Of a stretch of 64,000 nucleotides of DNA, positions 39,402-53,041 are shown in pieces. The position numbers and the translations under genes are program-made. Below the pieces are notes generated by a model. It searched no databases. It had not been told where the DNA came from and was given only the letters and a program-made list of their open reading frames with translations. This stretch comes from Pyrocephalus nanus (Eukaryota; Chordata; Aves; Passeriformes; Tyrannidae): contig CM076260.1 in NCBI GenBank assembly GCA_038380795.1, forward strand, positions 75,367,843-75,431,842, given 5' to 3'. How positions within the stretch are numbered: position 1 is the first letter of the stretch; each line of letters starts with the position of its first letter.

Positions 39402-41326
39402 CACCATTTGCATACACATGCTGAGCCCCTTTGTCCTGCGAGAACAGTGACATCCCAGAGGGATAACAAGCTGTTTTACTTTTGAAAGTCTTTATTCAGT
39501 GTTCTGCAGATCAGTAGCTCTCCTGTAAATTGTAAACTATTGAAAAAGAAAGAAAAATGAAGCCACAGATTTTGTGCTTGCTAGATCTAGGGTAAATGTG
39601 GAGTCATGCCTTTAACTGGGGTGGAAAAATCCCCTTGCACAATGTGTATCTTACCTTGTGGGTCTTGATAGCACAGCACAGACTCCAGGATCAGACCCCA
39701 GTTTGTTTTCTGAGGGAGCTGACACCTGCCTTCTCACAGCAGGAAGAAGGCTGCTCATTCTCAAGCATCTGTCTGCAAAGCACTGCCTGGTGCTGCTCCA
39801 AAAATCCCTTCCTCCCTGCCTAGGAAAAGAGCTGAAGCCCCAGGAAGGGGACAAAGCATACCCAGCACTCGCCCACAAGCATGGTGGCGGCTGCAGCACA
39901 GGGTGCCCCAACTGGCTTGGCACCAGCCCCCCGCTCACCCCGGGCAGAGCCCCAGCTGTGTGGAGAGACTGGGCTGCAGGATAAACTCTCACCTTGATTT
40001 ATACACTGCTTTCCATCCCACTCTTGTTCAGTATAAAATTAATGCCCACAACAGACGTGTTGATTCTCCATACCCCTGAAAATTTAAAAAACACCCTCAG
40101 CTTTTGGTACACGCTCCTTCCTCCACAGCCATACACAGAAGTTGCTTCTACTTCCAAAAGGTGAAACACCCCTTCAAAAAGGTTTTTTTACCCTCTCCTG
40201 GACTGGAATCCCACGGTGGCTGATGCCCTGTGCAAGAGACACTGTGCTTAACCTTCCTACATCTATTTTAAGATGCAAATTTGATCACCCATAATTCCTT
40301 CTGCAGTCTGTGGGTGGTGACAGTCTTCAGCCCACTGGAAAAGTCGGTGCATTAGGTACCTGAATATGAATGTATGTTTTTAATTTTATATGATCCTCCT
40401 AGGATTTCAGTGTGAAGGTGGAGTAATCCAGTAATTTCTTGCAGCTTGCTCATTTATGCTGCCCGTGGATTATTTGTCAAAATTTTTTGTACTATCTTAA
40501 TGAGAAATTTAATCAGTCTCATTAACACCAAATCATTTGTCTCTGTCGATTTACTTTCTAGGATGATTTACATTAGATGTGATGGTAAGTCATCTCTAAC
40601 ATATGTAAACCTTAATTTTCAAAGATCTCTGGGGATGCTCTAAGTTTCAATATCAGCCTCACATAAAACAAAATTACCCCATTCTGGCAGTGAACATGAG
40701 TAAAGATCGATATGGGGAGTTAGTAAAATAATAGTTTGTTATTTCATAAATTATACTCCATAATTAGGAAAAACGCTCTTTTAAGAATGCATTGACCATG
40801 TACCCTAAGCTTTGTGTATTCATGTATGTTACATGTGCTATTGATCATGGAGAAGGTTAAATATCTTTTTACTGAACAAGCATAGCAATAAAATAAAATT
40901 AATATCAAAGAGCAAGTATTATTAGGTAGATTGTTTTTTCACTATGTATTTTCAAGATATTATTCCATGTTTTCGTGTTGGGCAGCTGACATATAATCTT
41001 GAAGCTGCCTTAGCCTCTCTCACATGCTGGGATTATTTTAGTTTATGGCTCAGCCCACCTGCCAACTATTTCAGCTACTGGGATGCAGTGAGCTAATTAA
41101 CGCATCCGTCATCTTACACATTCTTCAGATGCCATGAGCAATAAGGAGACAGGATTAATCTTCTTTGTCTTATGTTTTCTCACAGGCTCATGGCTTAAGG
41201 CTCTGTGGCTCAACTCAAACCTATACACTTTTCCTCACTGAACTGTTCATTCATGTATTTTTGTTCTCTATTTACATCTGATTCCCTTCCTCTCCTAGTG
41301 TGCATGCTATATTAAATCACCATTAT

Positions 41327-41641
41327 CTAAACCTTTGTCTCCTTTTCCTTGCACACAGCCATGTAAGTATCCTTATTGCTTAATATTTGTATGAAATTAG
41401 CATCCAGCAAATCCTGACCCACACCAGCTTGCACTAGGTGCTTTTTCAGCGGGGAAACAAATGCAGCACCTGTGCCACAGAATCTTCCATCAAGGTTGAG
41501 GCACATATCTGCTAGAATCTGCTCTTTTTCATTTAACTGGAGGTTGCTGACTTGTGCAGCTGCTGTTCGGCACGTTGTGGAGGAGGGCCGTGGGCCCACG
41601 GTATCTGCAGAGGGAAGGCCATGTCTGGAGAAGGGCAACAA
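41327..41641 (-). other. Unidentified minus-strand open frame abutting a CR1 5' end
   Basis: A 104-codon open frame on the minus strand. Its last 69 codons, from about 41533 down to 41327, have a mixed, protein-like composition (for example NEKEQILADMCLNLDGRF), whereas its first 35 codons run into the neighbouring CR1 region. I recognise no domain and see no splice pattern. It may be chance or an old relic into which CR1 inserted. Confidence 0.15.
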
Positions 41642-42083
41642 AGCTGGTAAAGGGGCTGGAGCACAAGAGTTAGGAGGAATGGCTGAGGGGGCTGGAGGTG
41701 TTTAGCCTGGAGAAAAGGAGGCTGAGGGGAGATGTTATTGCTCTGTACAACTATCTGAAAGAAAGTTGTAGCGAGGTGAGTGTCAGTCTCTTCTCCCAGG
41801 TAGCAAGTGACAGGATGAGATTGAAATGGCCTCAAGTTGTGCCAGAGGAGATTTAGATTGGGTGTTAAGAAAAATTTCTTCACCGAAGGGGTTGTCAGTC
41901 ATTGGAACATGCTGCCCAGGGAAGTGGTAGAGTCACCATCCCTGAAAGTATCCAAAAAGTATGTGAATATGGCACTTTTGGACATGGTTTAGTGGTGACC
42001 ACAGTGGTGGTGCTATGGTTACAGTGGGACTTAGTCTTAGAGGTCTTTTCCAACCTTAATGATTCTATGATTCTTTGATTCTA
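41618..42083 (+). mobile_element. CR1 LINE, 5'-truncated, sense orientation
   Basis: About 465 bases match the CR1 3' end. The segment TGTTTAGCCTGGAGAAAAGG encodes the conserved [11 protein letters not shown] motif at the end of ORF2. It is followed by degraded coding sequence with in-frame stops, GTGGTAGAGTCACCATCCCT and GAGGTCTTTTCCAACCTTAA, and ends in ATGATTCT-type octamers at about 42054-42083. It is the best preserved element in the window. It cannot move by itself because nearly all of the reverse transcriptase and all of ORF1 are missing. Confidence 0.95.
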
Positions 42084-45000
42084 AGGCTGAATAGAAGAAT
42101 GAGAACATCAGGGAGATGCTTTTGTCATCCCTACATGGACCTCCCCACTAACCTAAGTGTGTGATGCGGTAGCACAGCCTGGCAGGTGAATAGGAAGGGA
42201 AATAATTACAAATTTCCTTGTAGGTGGAGATAAACCCAGGATTTTCAAAAGGCCCAGTTCCTCTTCTGCCTGAGATCTGCTTTCTGCCAACATAACGCCT
42301 CAATCTCACCCAGTTCATGTTAGAACATGACATAAGGTGTCCAGATCTTATTAATGACGGTGAAAAAAGAAGCCTTAAGTCAGAAGCAGTCAAATGACAA
42401 GTCTAACTGTGAAGCTCCCCCAGAAAACTTGCAGCACTGAGCTCAGCCTGGCTGAGCTGGCTTAACCAAAAGTAGTTTATGAAATCCAAAGTCGAAAGAA
42501 ATCTGAGCCTTAGAAAGATGAAAACCTACTTTTTCAGATAAAGCAAACAAGCTATTTGCTTAAATTAATCCATATCTGAACTTAAACTGAGGTAAGTGCT
42601 TATGGAGTATGTAGGCTGTGATACATCCCCAGCAGTAATTCTGTTAAATTTTTAACACCCCCTGCTATTCATGTGTAAGGATTCACAGGCACACTGAAAC
42701 AGGCCAGCTAACTATGCTCATCTCCTCTGCTTTTAACCACTTTCAGAACAGCACTGTGCCTCCTCCTCACATGCTTTCTGTTATAACCCCAACCATTTTC
42801 ATTTCCCAGACAATCCGCTGTACGTGGCTGCAATTGCATTAACCATAACTGCAACCAAAGGGTCTCCAATCCAAATTATTTAGCACATTCTGATGTTGGC
42901 CTCTGAAGCCACAGATCTGGGAGAGGGCCAGAAAAGCCATTTTACAATTATAGTCTAACTCACAGGTTTTAAAAAGAAGACAGGGCAGGCACACCCACAG
43001 GGCAGGCATTAATCATGGCTAGATAAAGTCCACTCCTCTCCTAGGTGGCAAGCTGCAAGGTTTCAGCAGGACCTGACTCGTGCTGCAAGGACACCTCATG
43101 CTTTTCCCCCCATAGTGCTTTTACCCTAATAGCGGGGTAATAGTAATAGCAATAGCAGGGAGCAGATTTTTCACTGGTCTCTGTGCAGCTGCTCTGGAAG
43201 CAGAGTGGGGTGCTGGAAGCAAGGATCACAAGGTCATTTTCCAAAATGAAGGAAGGAATAAGCATGTCACAGGAGTAAAAGGTGGAAGACAAATGAGCCC
43301 TGTAATTTCGTGTCTGGCAAATACTTGGCTCTCCTTGCTGCTGCTCAACTTTCAGAACCAGCAAGCAGGAGGGAGGCTCATTGCACAGTCCTTACTGTCT
43401 CTCTCAGGAAATCACAGTCCCACATTCCCTGTAACTCCCTCTACCCTTTATATCCTGGAAGATGCTATAAACTGCAGCTGTGTGTCACAAAGCTATTTCA
43501 TTCTAGCCAAAAGTGAATGCTATAAAAGTGGATGTGCTGCATGCTTTACTGATGTAGATTACAAGGAGCTTGACTCCTCTAGTCAAGGAACAGAAATTAC
43601 TTCTGTGACTTTAATTTAGGTACACAAGGGTCTTTCCTAATATTCTTATGTTTTATTTTAGAAATCTAATATCATAAAAGGATGTTCTTCTGTACCACAC
43701 TCAATCCCATAGTATCTGAGCATCTAAATATAAGAAAACTCTTTAACACGCTCTATCCAGACACTTTACTAAAGCCATTACCAGAGGCACATCAAAATGT
43801 AATAGCACAGAAGCAGATAATGGTCAGAAAATTTCCAGCATGAAATGCATTATCTATTTCGATTAAGGGAAATCCAGGTTAAAAGCTGTCATTTTCATTT
43901 GGCAGTTTCAAATGTCACAGTCGCATTTCTGAGAAATCCAGATACCACGTTTCTGAGTCACCTCGAGTTTACTGTCAGCAGTCAGTCTCTTGCCACTTGA
44001 ATCAAAGGCTCTTCTTGCAAGTCTTCAGGGTGCTCTTGCCAGACAGTGTATCTTCACCCTGAATAATCTGGATTCTTCCTTATCTGCTACACTAATCCTC
44101 AGAAGGTAATGATACTGTTTTCTCTCCAGGGATGTAGTCTTAGTGAATCCCAATCACCCTGTGGAGCAGCACCATCACGGCATGCAGTATGGATGGTTTC
44201 TTGTCACAGGAGGAGGTCCCAAATTTGTCAGACCAAGCACACACAGTGCACTCCTAGGGGATGGCAAAGTCCAAGCTAAGCTGTGCAGATAATCAGGAGC
44301 TTATGCCAGTGACTCATAAAAGGCAATAGAGATGTACTTGGTCTCTGCACTCACACCTAAGCAGTTCAGAGTGCTCTAATTAATGAGATCGTAATTAATT
44401 TTCACTGCTTCTGAACTGCAGGGAGCTACACTTGTGTTTCAGGCTGAGTGAAGGTACATGGCTAATGCATCGAAGGTGGATAAAGCAGGAGAGCCAGAAG
44501 AGAAAGACAAGAAGGTGACAGCTTGTCCTGGGGGATGGATTTCTTCAAGTGTGCCATGTCCCTGGTGCCTCTACCACCAGCAGCTGCCAGAGACAGGAAG
44601 GGCTTGGCTGGACCCAGGCTGGTAATTCCCGTTTGGTCCAGGTCCATCCCTTTAAAGGCATCTCTGAATGAGTGCCTCACTGACACAGATTGGGCAGAGA
44701 AGGCAGGGAAGGCTTATGTGGTATTATTATTTCAAAAACTTTGATCCCAAAAAGACAAGTATGGCATTTGGACCAGTAGATGGGTTTTCCAGTTCATTAA
44801 CTCAGGAGTTCTGCATCTTGTTATGAAAAGTTCCTGTGTTATTACTGTTGCAAATGAGAGCTCCTTTCTGGTTTTTGGTGTTTCACAAAGTAAATATGTA
44901 TCCTCAGCAATGATTGGGTTGAAATCTTAATTTGTGAATTCACATCCAAGATCAGGATGGCATATAATATGCTAGTGAGGCACCAGCTCGCTCCTCATCA

Positions 45001-47910
45001 GGGCAGTTTGCAAAGTGCTTCTCTGAACAGGCCTGTTTTCTTTGCGCTGAGGTTCACACAAAGCAGAGCCAAAAGAAACCATTTAGTAGGCAATAAAAAT
45101 ATAAAAGAAAAAGAACAAGTACATAAAAAATGTCACTAGGAAGGAGAGCAGTGTGTGCTTTAACAGCCTTATCCAAACCACACTGACATTCCCCCCACAC
45201 ATGCACAGCAATGACAAGACCCAACTGCTTTGCATTTTCCTACTTCTATGGCACCAGACCCTGATCGGAGAATTTTGGTGCTTCATTGTCTCTTATCATA
45301 TAAGAGTAAAACCTTAAAGGTATAAAATATTTCATATAAATAATTTAACATTTTAAAACAGATAAGCATAGTATCTGTGAAAGGCTTCAGATTCAAAACA
45401 AATTTCTGCCTGGCCTCTGAAGAACAGCTGTGTATCCCATCCAAACACATAAATAATAATGGTTAGCATCCTGTTCAGAGGGACTCTCATAGCTTCCAGC
45501 AACTTTTAGTCACAAGTACCATTTTACTCCAGCATCTCAGCTTCAAGTCTGGTTTTCACATGTGGCAGATCTGAAACCACCCTGTTTTCTTCTGCTCCTT
45601 GAGTATGTCTCACCACTGTTGTCATTTAGGTCTTTCCGGGAACTTCAAAGAGATTTCATTTTCTTATAACCTCTAAGCAGTGTAATCACCTCAGTGCCCT
45701 AATTTTTTTGTTTACTTTTAGAATGAATCAATTTCTATCTGATCTCTGTCTTTCCTCTTACATTTCTTCTCTGCTCCTTTTAACATTGTGCCTGCTTTAC
45801 TTCATCCTGAATGAAGCAACTGAGGGCTAATAACCCCACTGGTATTTAAGTTCTTATTTTCTGTCAAATGAGAATGTTGGCTGAAAAGTCCAGAGTGAGA
45901 CATTGACAGCATGTGGAAGAAATGTCACTGCCAAATGTGGCTGTTCTAATACCCAACAGTGGAGGCACAAGGGTAACCCACATACATGCAGCTCCACACT
46001 TTTGATAGAAACCAGAGAGGTAAATAAAGCTACACCATTCTGGAATTCAGATGACCATAAGACTTAATAGTGTTGGCAGCTGACACCTGTTTTGAGACCT
46101 GATCCGACCAGTGCAACAATATGCATAACAGGGGCACTACAGTTCTGTGAATCAGTGGCACTGGTTTGCTGTTTCTCCTGCTTCTGGACCCCAAGTTCAC
46201 ACCAGCATGAGCAGGCAAGGCTCTCCTGGAGTTTGTCATTCCTGCCACTATTGGGGCATATCTGCATCTGTTGCTGTTTATGGGTTGTTTCGTAGCTCTC
46301 CTGTCAGTGGCCACATCCCAGAGAAGATACATATGGGCACGTGGCTTCTAATAGCAGATCTCTGGAGATACCTTTTCCACCTTATGCATACCCAGCTCAT
46401 AAGCAGACCTTTCTCCCACTCAAATGACACATCTCTCAAGGAGAGAATCACCTGTAACTCCTTTGGAAATGGAGGCTGCTGGCTTCAGCAGACGGGGAAA
46501 GGCGGGGGTACTTCCAGAATTACCAAACCTCAAGGGCTTTTCACCTAGACTGTCTGGGACATGGCAAGGAGATGATGGAAGGAGCTGGAAATTTTCTGAG
46601 CTGCAAAAGCAGACACAAATCATGTTCCTGGAGCTGCTCTGTGATAACTCAGCTTCCTCTCTGGAGGAAGGATCCAGCAGGAAACTCAGTATCCTCCTCT
46701 TGTTTGGAGTGTATAAAGGAGGAAAGCCATGGCTTTCAGAATGATGGAGCATGAAACTGAGATTCAGTTCCGAACCATGTAAGAATGCATGCCCCATCAA
46801 TCCATTTGCATAAAAAGAGCTTGAAAGAAGAACTATGAAGATGTAGACCCCTCAGAGTGCAAGAAGACTGAAAGACAAAAGTAGTTTGTATCCATCCTCT
46901 AGACCTGCCTCTAGTGCTCAGAAAGAAAATGAAGTTGATGCTCTGTACTCGTCTTGAGTCTTCAGAGAAGGTTTTTCTCAGGTGCTGTACAAATTTAATA
47001 CAACCAACAACAGCAGTGTATCATAGAACATGTTTTCTGAAGGACTACCCTATTGGGAGAAAAGTCAAAACAATAAAGCTGTTTAAAAATCTGAATCTCA
47101 GAAGTGTTGGACCTCGTATTTTTTAACACTCCCCTTTTGGCACCAAACTCATCAGCTGTACTTCACGTCATGTGACGTAGGACTCCTGAGTTTCTCAGTC
47201 TCTCACAGGCTGCTTTTCTAATAGCACTCTGAAGGGTGCTATTCCATCAGGCTCTGGAATGAGGGTAGATGCCATCACAGATACTGCCTCACTCCACTTG
47301 CTGTGCTGCTGTGTCTGGGATTGGGATGGCATTGCTGAAGGACAGAGTAAGGGAGTACAGGGCAGAGAGTGCTCTGGTTTCTTGCTAAATAAACACTAGC
47401 AGTGCAACTAAAAAAGGCAAACAAACTTCAAACAGAAAAGATTCACCTGTTCTTGAGAGGAGGTTCTCTAAAAATGAAAAGCTTATTTCCCTTCTATATC
47501 CCGTTTACTTAATACATCTAGGGGCAATTTGTGCATTGTAAATGTCATCTTCTCTGTTATGTCAGTGAACTCTGAGCTTTCTTTTTTTTGTATAACTTAC
47601 TTTCTTTTCATAGACTAGCTGCCAAGTTGATGGTGTCTCTTTTGGTATCTCCTGACTCACGTGCTTTCCTGTTCCCAGCTGTCCCCTGGGAACAGTATCC
47701 TGTCATGGTGCTGAACAATTCATACTTAGGCTACAAAGTTGATTTATGGTGTAGAGAGGATTTACAGAGCAAATAGATTATGCCCATGGCCCAAGGCTGG
47801 CACTGCCAGCAGGAAGGACTGGCAGGGTTTTATCCATCTGGAACCATATCTCTATGCAAAGTCTCTCTGACAGTCCACAGGCATAAAGGTCCAAATTACA
47901 TGTGCCTGTG

Positions 47911-47944
47911 AGTGTGTGTATATATATATGTGCGTGTGTGTGTT
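47911..47944. repeat. (TG)n(TA)n(TG)n compound microsatellite
   Basis: AGTGTGTGTATATATATATG followed by TGCGTGTGTGTG in intron 2; likely to vary in length between individuals. Confidence 0.9.
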
Positions 47945-48882
47945 TCTATTCTAGATACATGTTCCAACATTTATATATGTGTTTCAGAAACAGCTCTCTC
48001 AGGTGTTTGCGTAGCCAGTTTTATCACTGAGACATTTATCTCCTCTTTGTATTGCCTCTTGTCTTGTTCCTTCCTTCTCCCAAGACACATTGACACTGTT
48101 TCCCCCTCCTATCGGCACCATGCTGCTCTATCAGCAGAGTAAAAAAAATGCCATTACCAGAAACCAAGACAGCAGCTATTAGAAAAGCATTTTATTCTTG
48201 CATGCTTTTTCTGTCTGCCTATACCAACCACTACAAAAATCTAATTCACAGGAGGCCAGCTGTCCAGCTTCTCCTGAAAGTTTCATTTTGACTATTCCAA
48301 AAAGTAGTAAGTGGTTCAGGTCACAGCTGAAAAGGACAAGTTGAATATAAATCACATCAGGCCAAGCTTAAGATATCCACGAGCGATCGCTGCACAGTTT
48401 CAGACTCTGCAGGCCTTTCACACCCAAAACATCCACTGACGTCAATGGAAATTTTGTATGATGACGGAGAGCAGTGATCATGTTGACTCCGGCAGTCAAA
48501 TCCTTGAGAGCTTAATGTTTAGGTTTTCTCTGCCTCAGTTTGTATATGCTGTCCCTCACCACACGCTGAATGCTGCACAAATGCTTGACTGCATTTACCT
48601 CAACACAACCCTGGGAAATAACAGTGAGCCTGTACCTTCACACCCCACTACTGAGCTGAGGAGGGACTTGGCCAAGCTCACACTGGGAAATTGTGATAGA
48701 CCATCACCATGGACCTCAGATTCAGCCCCCTGACACTCTTTGCAGTGCTTTCCCTGGAAGGCTTTTCACCTTTTCAGTAACTGAAGTGTAGCATTGCTTA
48801 AAGTACCCTCCAAACTGCTGGGGCCTGCAGTGGAATAACTCTACTTGGGTTACATTAAAAACAATGTGGATTTGTGTGGTTT

Positions 48883-48884
<2 letters not shown>

Positions 48885-48922
<38 letters not shown>

Positions 48923-48980
48923 TTTGTTTTTTGTTTTTTGTTTTTTTGTTGTTTTTTTTTGTTTGTTTTGTTTTTTTTTT
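48885..48980 (-). repeat. T-rich tract with a 37-T run
   Basis: An uninterrupted run of 37 T (48885-48921) is followed by T-runs broken by single G (GTTTG, GTTTTTTG and so on) to 48980. Read on the minus strand this is a long A-rich tract preceded, three bases away, by AATAAA (in CTATTTAATAAATTT at 48981-48995). It could be a retrocopy or element tail, or simply an expanded homopolymer. No parent gene is recognisable in the adjoining 500 bases on the right. Confidence 0.85.
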
Positions 48981-51900
48981 AAATTTATTAAATAGCCTTT
49001 TAAAGGTCAACACTAGCAAACCCATTCATGCAGGACACAGGTTAGGTGTGACTTTCATGCCAGTGCATCTCCCAGGCCACCCAAAACACAGCTCCAGCTT
49101 TTCAGTGCAACACCCACCTGCACTGGGCAAGGAAAGAGGCCCTGAAGCAGTTCAGGGTGCCCTTCCCAAGAGCTGGGGTGTGTTGCCCTGTCTGGACCCA
49201 CTGCACTGGGGACATGGGGTTGGTGCTACTGATGGGCTGTGCTGCTGTGCTGCTCCCTGCCCACAAGAAGTTGCCCCTGCGGAGGTGAGAGGCTTTCCGT
49301 GCAGGCAGGCAGGAAATTGCACAGGATAAAAGTGCGGAGTAAGAGCCTTCAGGGGAACAGTCCCTCTGGAGACTGAGTAACCCCAGGCCACTTCCACCTG
49401 ACCGGTAAAGCGGGAGATCCTCAGGAAGGTTTGAATTCACCAGCACTCAGTTGCCATGAGCAGTCAGAATCTGGTTTTTGAGGATGGCGGCAGTCATTAG
49501 GTACATGGCCCAAGCAGAAGTGTTCCTGCTGGGGTCACACTTCAAGGACATCTGCTCACCAGCCAGTCTGCTGGGATGAAAATTCTTGCAAGTGCCTGAA
49601 ACACCGTGGCTGTGTCAGCCTGCTTCTTGAACTGGACATTCTCTGTCCTCATCGCTCCTTGATGAATCCAGGAGGAAGAAGAGGTGATGTAGCACAGCTT
49701 TTAACCAGCAATGGTCATCTTAAAATTTGGTGGCCAGCTACAGTCACAGCACAAATCAGATTAAAGATCAATGTGACGTTTGCTTTGGGCAGGAAGGCTG
49801 TTTTAAGGGCAGAGTTACAGATCCTCATTAGGAATTTCCTGTTTCATTCTTGGGCTTTTTTGAACTCTTAAGTAAATACTGTCTGGTGACTTGCTGCTCC
49901 TCATTTTCTCAGCTTGCTCCATAACTCCCTAAGGACTGTCACTAGCTTCAATACTGCTCCTCTCACCCTGTCATGTCTACCTGTGCATGGCTGTACCTGG
50001 TGCTGTTGGAGTTAATGGTCCTCTCTCTGTACTTCGTTTGGCCGTGGTGGTGGGTCCTGGCATAGTCATCCTCCCCACTGTGCAAATGAGTCAGTTCTGT
50101 CCAGCTCATCCTTCAGCCCTGTCCCAAACACCAGCAGGAACCAGCCCTCTGCTTGTACCAGCCCTGCTGGCTTGCAGTCCAGTAACCCCAGGCACCCATT
50201 TCATTCCCCTTGATGCCTCTTTCCACTTCAGGCACTGCTGCTGTGGAGGGGAATGTCCAGTCTGAGCACCTCATGGCCACTGCTCTGGTGGGCTCTGATG
50301 AAGATTTGAGGCCAATCCTGAGTGCTACATGAGACTAAGTCAAGGATTGTGTTCCCTAATGGGCTCACTAACAAAGTTTTCCACAAAAAAGTCTTTAAGT
50401 GTAACTAAAAAGCTCATCTCTGTGTTCAAGTGTGATGCCTGCCTGGTCTGTGGGTGTTTGGAGCTTGCACTTAGCAACAGTCTTACATTTTATTTGTATA
50501 ATGCACTTGTCTAGCAGAGAATAAAGCACTTTAGGGTCTGTGTACCTCTAGGGTGTAAAGGCAGAAAACGTTGGATAATGCATAACTTCAGTTGTCTGAT
50601 CCCTGAGTGCATGTTGTCACATTAAAAGCTTCTTCTTGCCAGGAATACTTCCTCCATTTTCCAAAATGGCACATCACCTCTGGCTGGACAGAAGACCCAC
50701 AAATGGTAGCTTGTCCCATGCAGCAATCTGAAGGCACAACTTCGGTGGGGCCATCTGTCTGCTGTGATAACACATTCCAAAGTAGGCTCAGCTTGCCCTG
50801 GTGCTCATGGACAGGTGTGACTCTGCAGGAAATCTGCTGCAATGTCTGCTCACGCTGCTACAGCCGCTGCTATTCCTCTAAAGTGTCAGCAGCGCAGTAC
50901 TGCTGCTGCTTGACTTTACCTTCTCCCTAAGCTTTTCCCAATGTCCCGTCTGAGATGGCTGGTGCTTCTGCACCCACAACAAGAAACAACCTAAGTGCAA
51001 AACTGCAGTGTGTTCACGTGTAAAAATTAAATTAAATAGTCATCCTAATGCAGTCCACTTCCTGCAGCCTTCACTGTAGCCATGTACGTAAAAGCTGTAG
51101 AGCGTATCCTAGGACTACTGCTCTTCTCTGGGAATGGCAGATGCAAACCAAACAGGTTTAGTGCCCCAGGCGCAGCAAACTGTGGGATGAAGGATCACCC
51201 CACAGGAGAAGCTGCAGGCTTTTTTCCCTTGCTTCTGCAGCCCAAAACTCTCACCATGGCATTTTGCTAAGGCAGTTTACAGTATATGAATCTTCCCTGT
51301 GGTTTGGTCTTGTTTTTCTAAACTTTTTTTAATTTAAACGTTAGTTTAAACATTTTTTCATTAAGTTTCTGATAAACAAGTTTCTCATTAAGACTTCTGA
51401 GTCTGTGCTAAGACTTGTCTCGAAAATGTGTATTCAGGTGGTTTTTAAGATTTGTATTATTTGCTTCTTTTGGAGCCATTCTGGTGTATTATGTAAATCA
51501 CATTTCCTGGGATCATTTATTGTGCAAACACCTAGTTTGGCATGTGTGTAGTGCTGAGCAAAACCAATTGCTTCTGTCTCTCTAGTTCTGAGAAGTTCAG
51601 TCTGGAGATTTTTTTTGTTCCATTTAAGAGAAGACAATTTTCTCATTCCATTGCCTATCAGAATACATTTTCTGCAAAGGAGCTGGAAACTCCCAGAAAA
51701 GATAAAGTTTAAAGGCAGAACATCAGCCCCAAACCAAGTGTAGAAACAAGAATGGTCAGTTGCAGATGCAGACAATTAAAAGTAGCAGCTGGATGCTTGA
51801 TTGGGTTCTATGGCTATTTCTTGCATTTAATAACATGCTTACAGAAAAAAATACATGTGGGACGATGGGTATTAAAAAGCCATCAGAGTATTTTAGATAA

Positions 51901-53020
51901 GACACTCCTTGCTTCCAACTCCGGAAAGCAGTGCTGTCACCATGGCTGATGTTACCTCCCAGGCTGCAGGGCTGTCATTTCTCATTAAGCAGGCTAGAGT
52001 CTTCAGCTCTGGTTCAGTCCCCAGTACAGACAGACCAGACTGGATAGGTGCATGTCTGAGGAGCAACAGGTCCTGGCCACGGGCTGGGGCATTCCTCAGT
52101 AGGCAGTGCAGGCAGCAGGGCAGGTAAAGGGCATTAGCTCACCCAGGACAGGTCTCAGACCTCTACCCCATGGAAGCTGAGGAGAAGCTTGTGCCCTCTC
52201 AGCACCTGGAAGCAGTTTTCCTGAGGAAAGCTGGAAGCAGGAGTATACAGGTTTTGTTGCAGGAGCCTCAGACAAGCAGGGCAATAAAAGCCATGTCAGG
52301 AGTCCTGGGCAGCTCTCTGCAAAGTGCTGAGGCTAGCAGATTTATTCAGAGCCTTTTATGATCTGGGACACACCACAGGAGCCTCCGTGCAACTGTTCTG
52401 CTGGCACGTGAACTTGTGGTGACTCAGGAAAAAGGCGCTCAGGGACTGTCTTGATAAGTAACAGGAGCTGGCTATAAAATAAACATGCAGGAAAAGCAAA
52501 TCCCCAGCTCTCTGAAGGTGCAACCAACAGGCAGCCCTCACAGGGGCTTTGCCCTTCCGTGCCACAGTTTGCACATCTGTAAAGTGGGTTTCATAAGCTC
52601 ACCCTTTGCTTGCACTGGTTTGAAATATACCCACCTGAGAGGCTGATTTTGTAATGACTGCCCTTTGGGTCAGCACTGGCTCAAGCGTGAGGGAAGCGAA
52701 GCTGGAGGCATGATCCTGTTTCTGGGAAACACATCATGTACTTTCCTGGAGAGCATTTTTGAGGAATATATTGGATTAACTTGTGTTTTTTGCCTGTACA
52801 GCAGTCATACCTACTTCCACTTGTGAGCTTAATGCATGAGAGATACTGTGGCCATAAAAGGATAAAATACAAAAAAAGTCCTTGAAATTTTTTTCACTGG
52901 GAGGAATTGAATTTAGTTTCCTTCCCTCCTATTACAGCCAGGGCATCTTGTCTGTCTTCTTTTCTACAACTGGCTTGTGAGTCCTCCCAAAAGACATGGC
53001 ATGACATTTTAGTCCATGTC

Positions 53021-53041
53021 TTTTTCTTTTTTTTTTTTTTT
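53021..53041. repeat. T-rich homopolymer
   Basis: Five T, one C, then fifteen T in intron 2. Confidence 0.8.

Noticed and set aside
48874..49329. 151-codon + frame beginning with a run of about 40 Phe-rich residues
   Set aside because: The N-terminal part is just the T-rich homopolymer read in frame.
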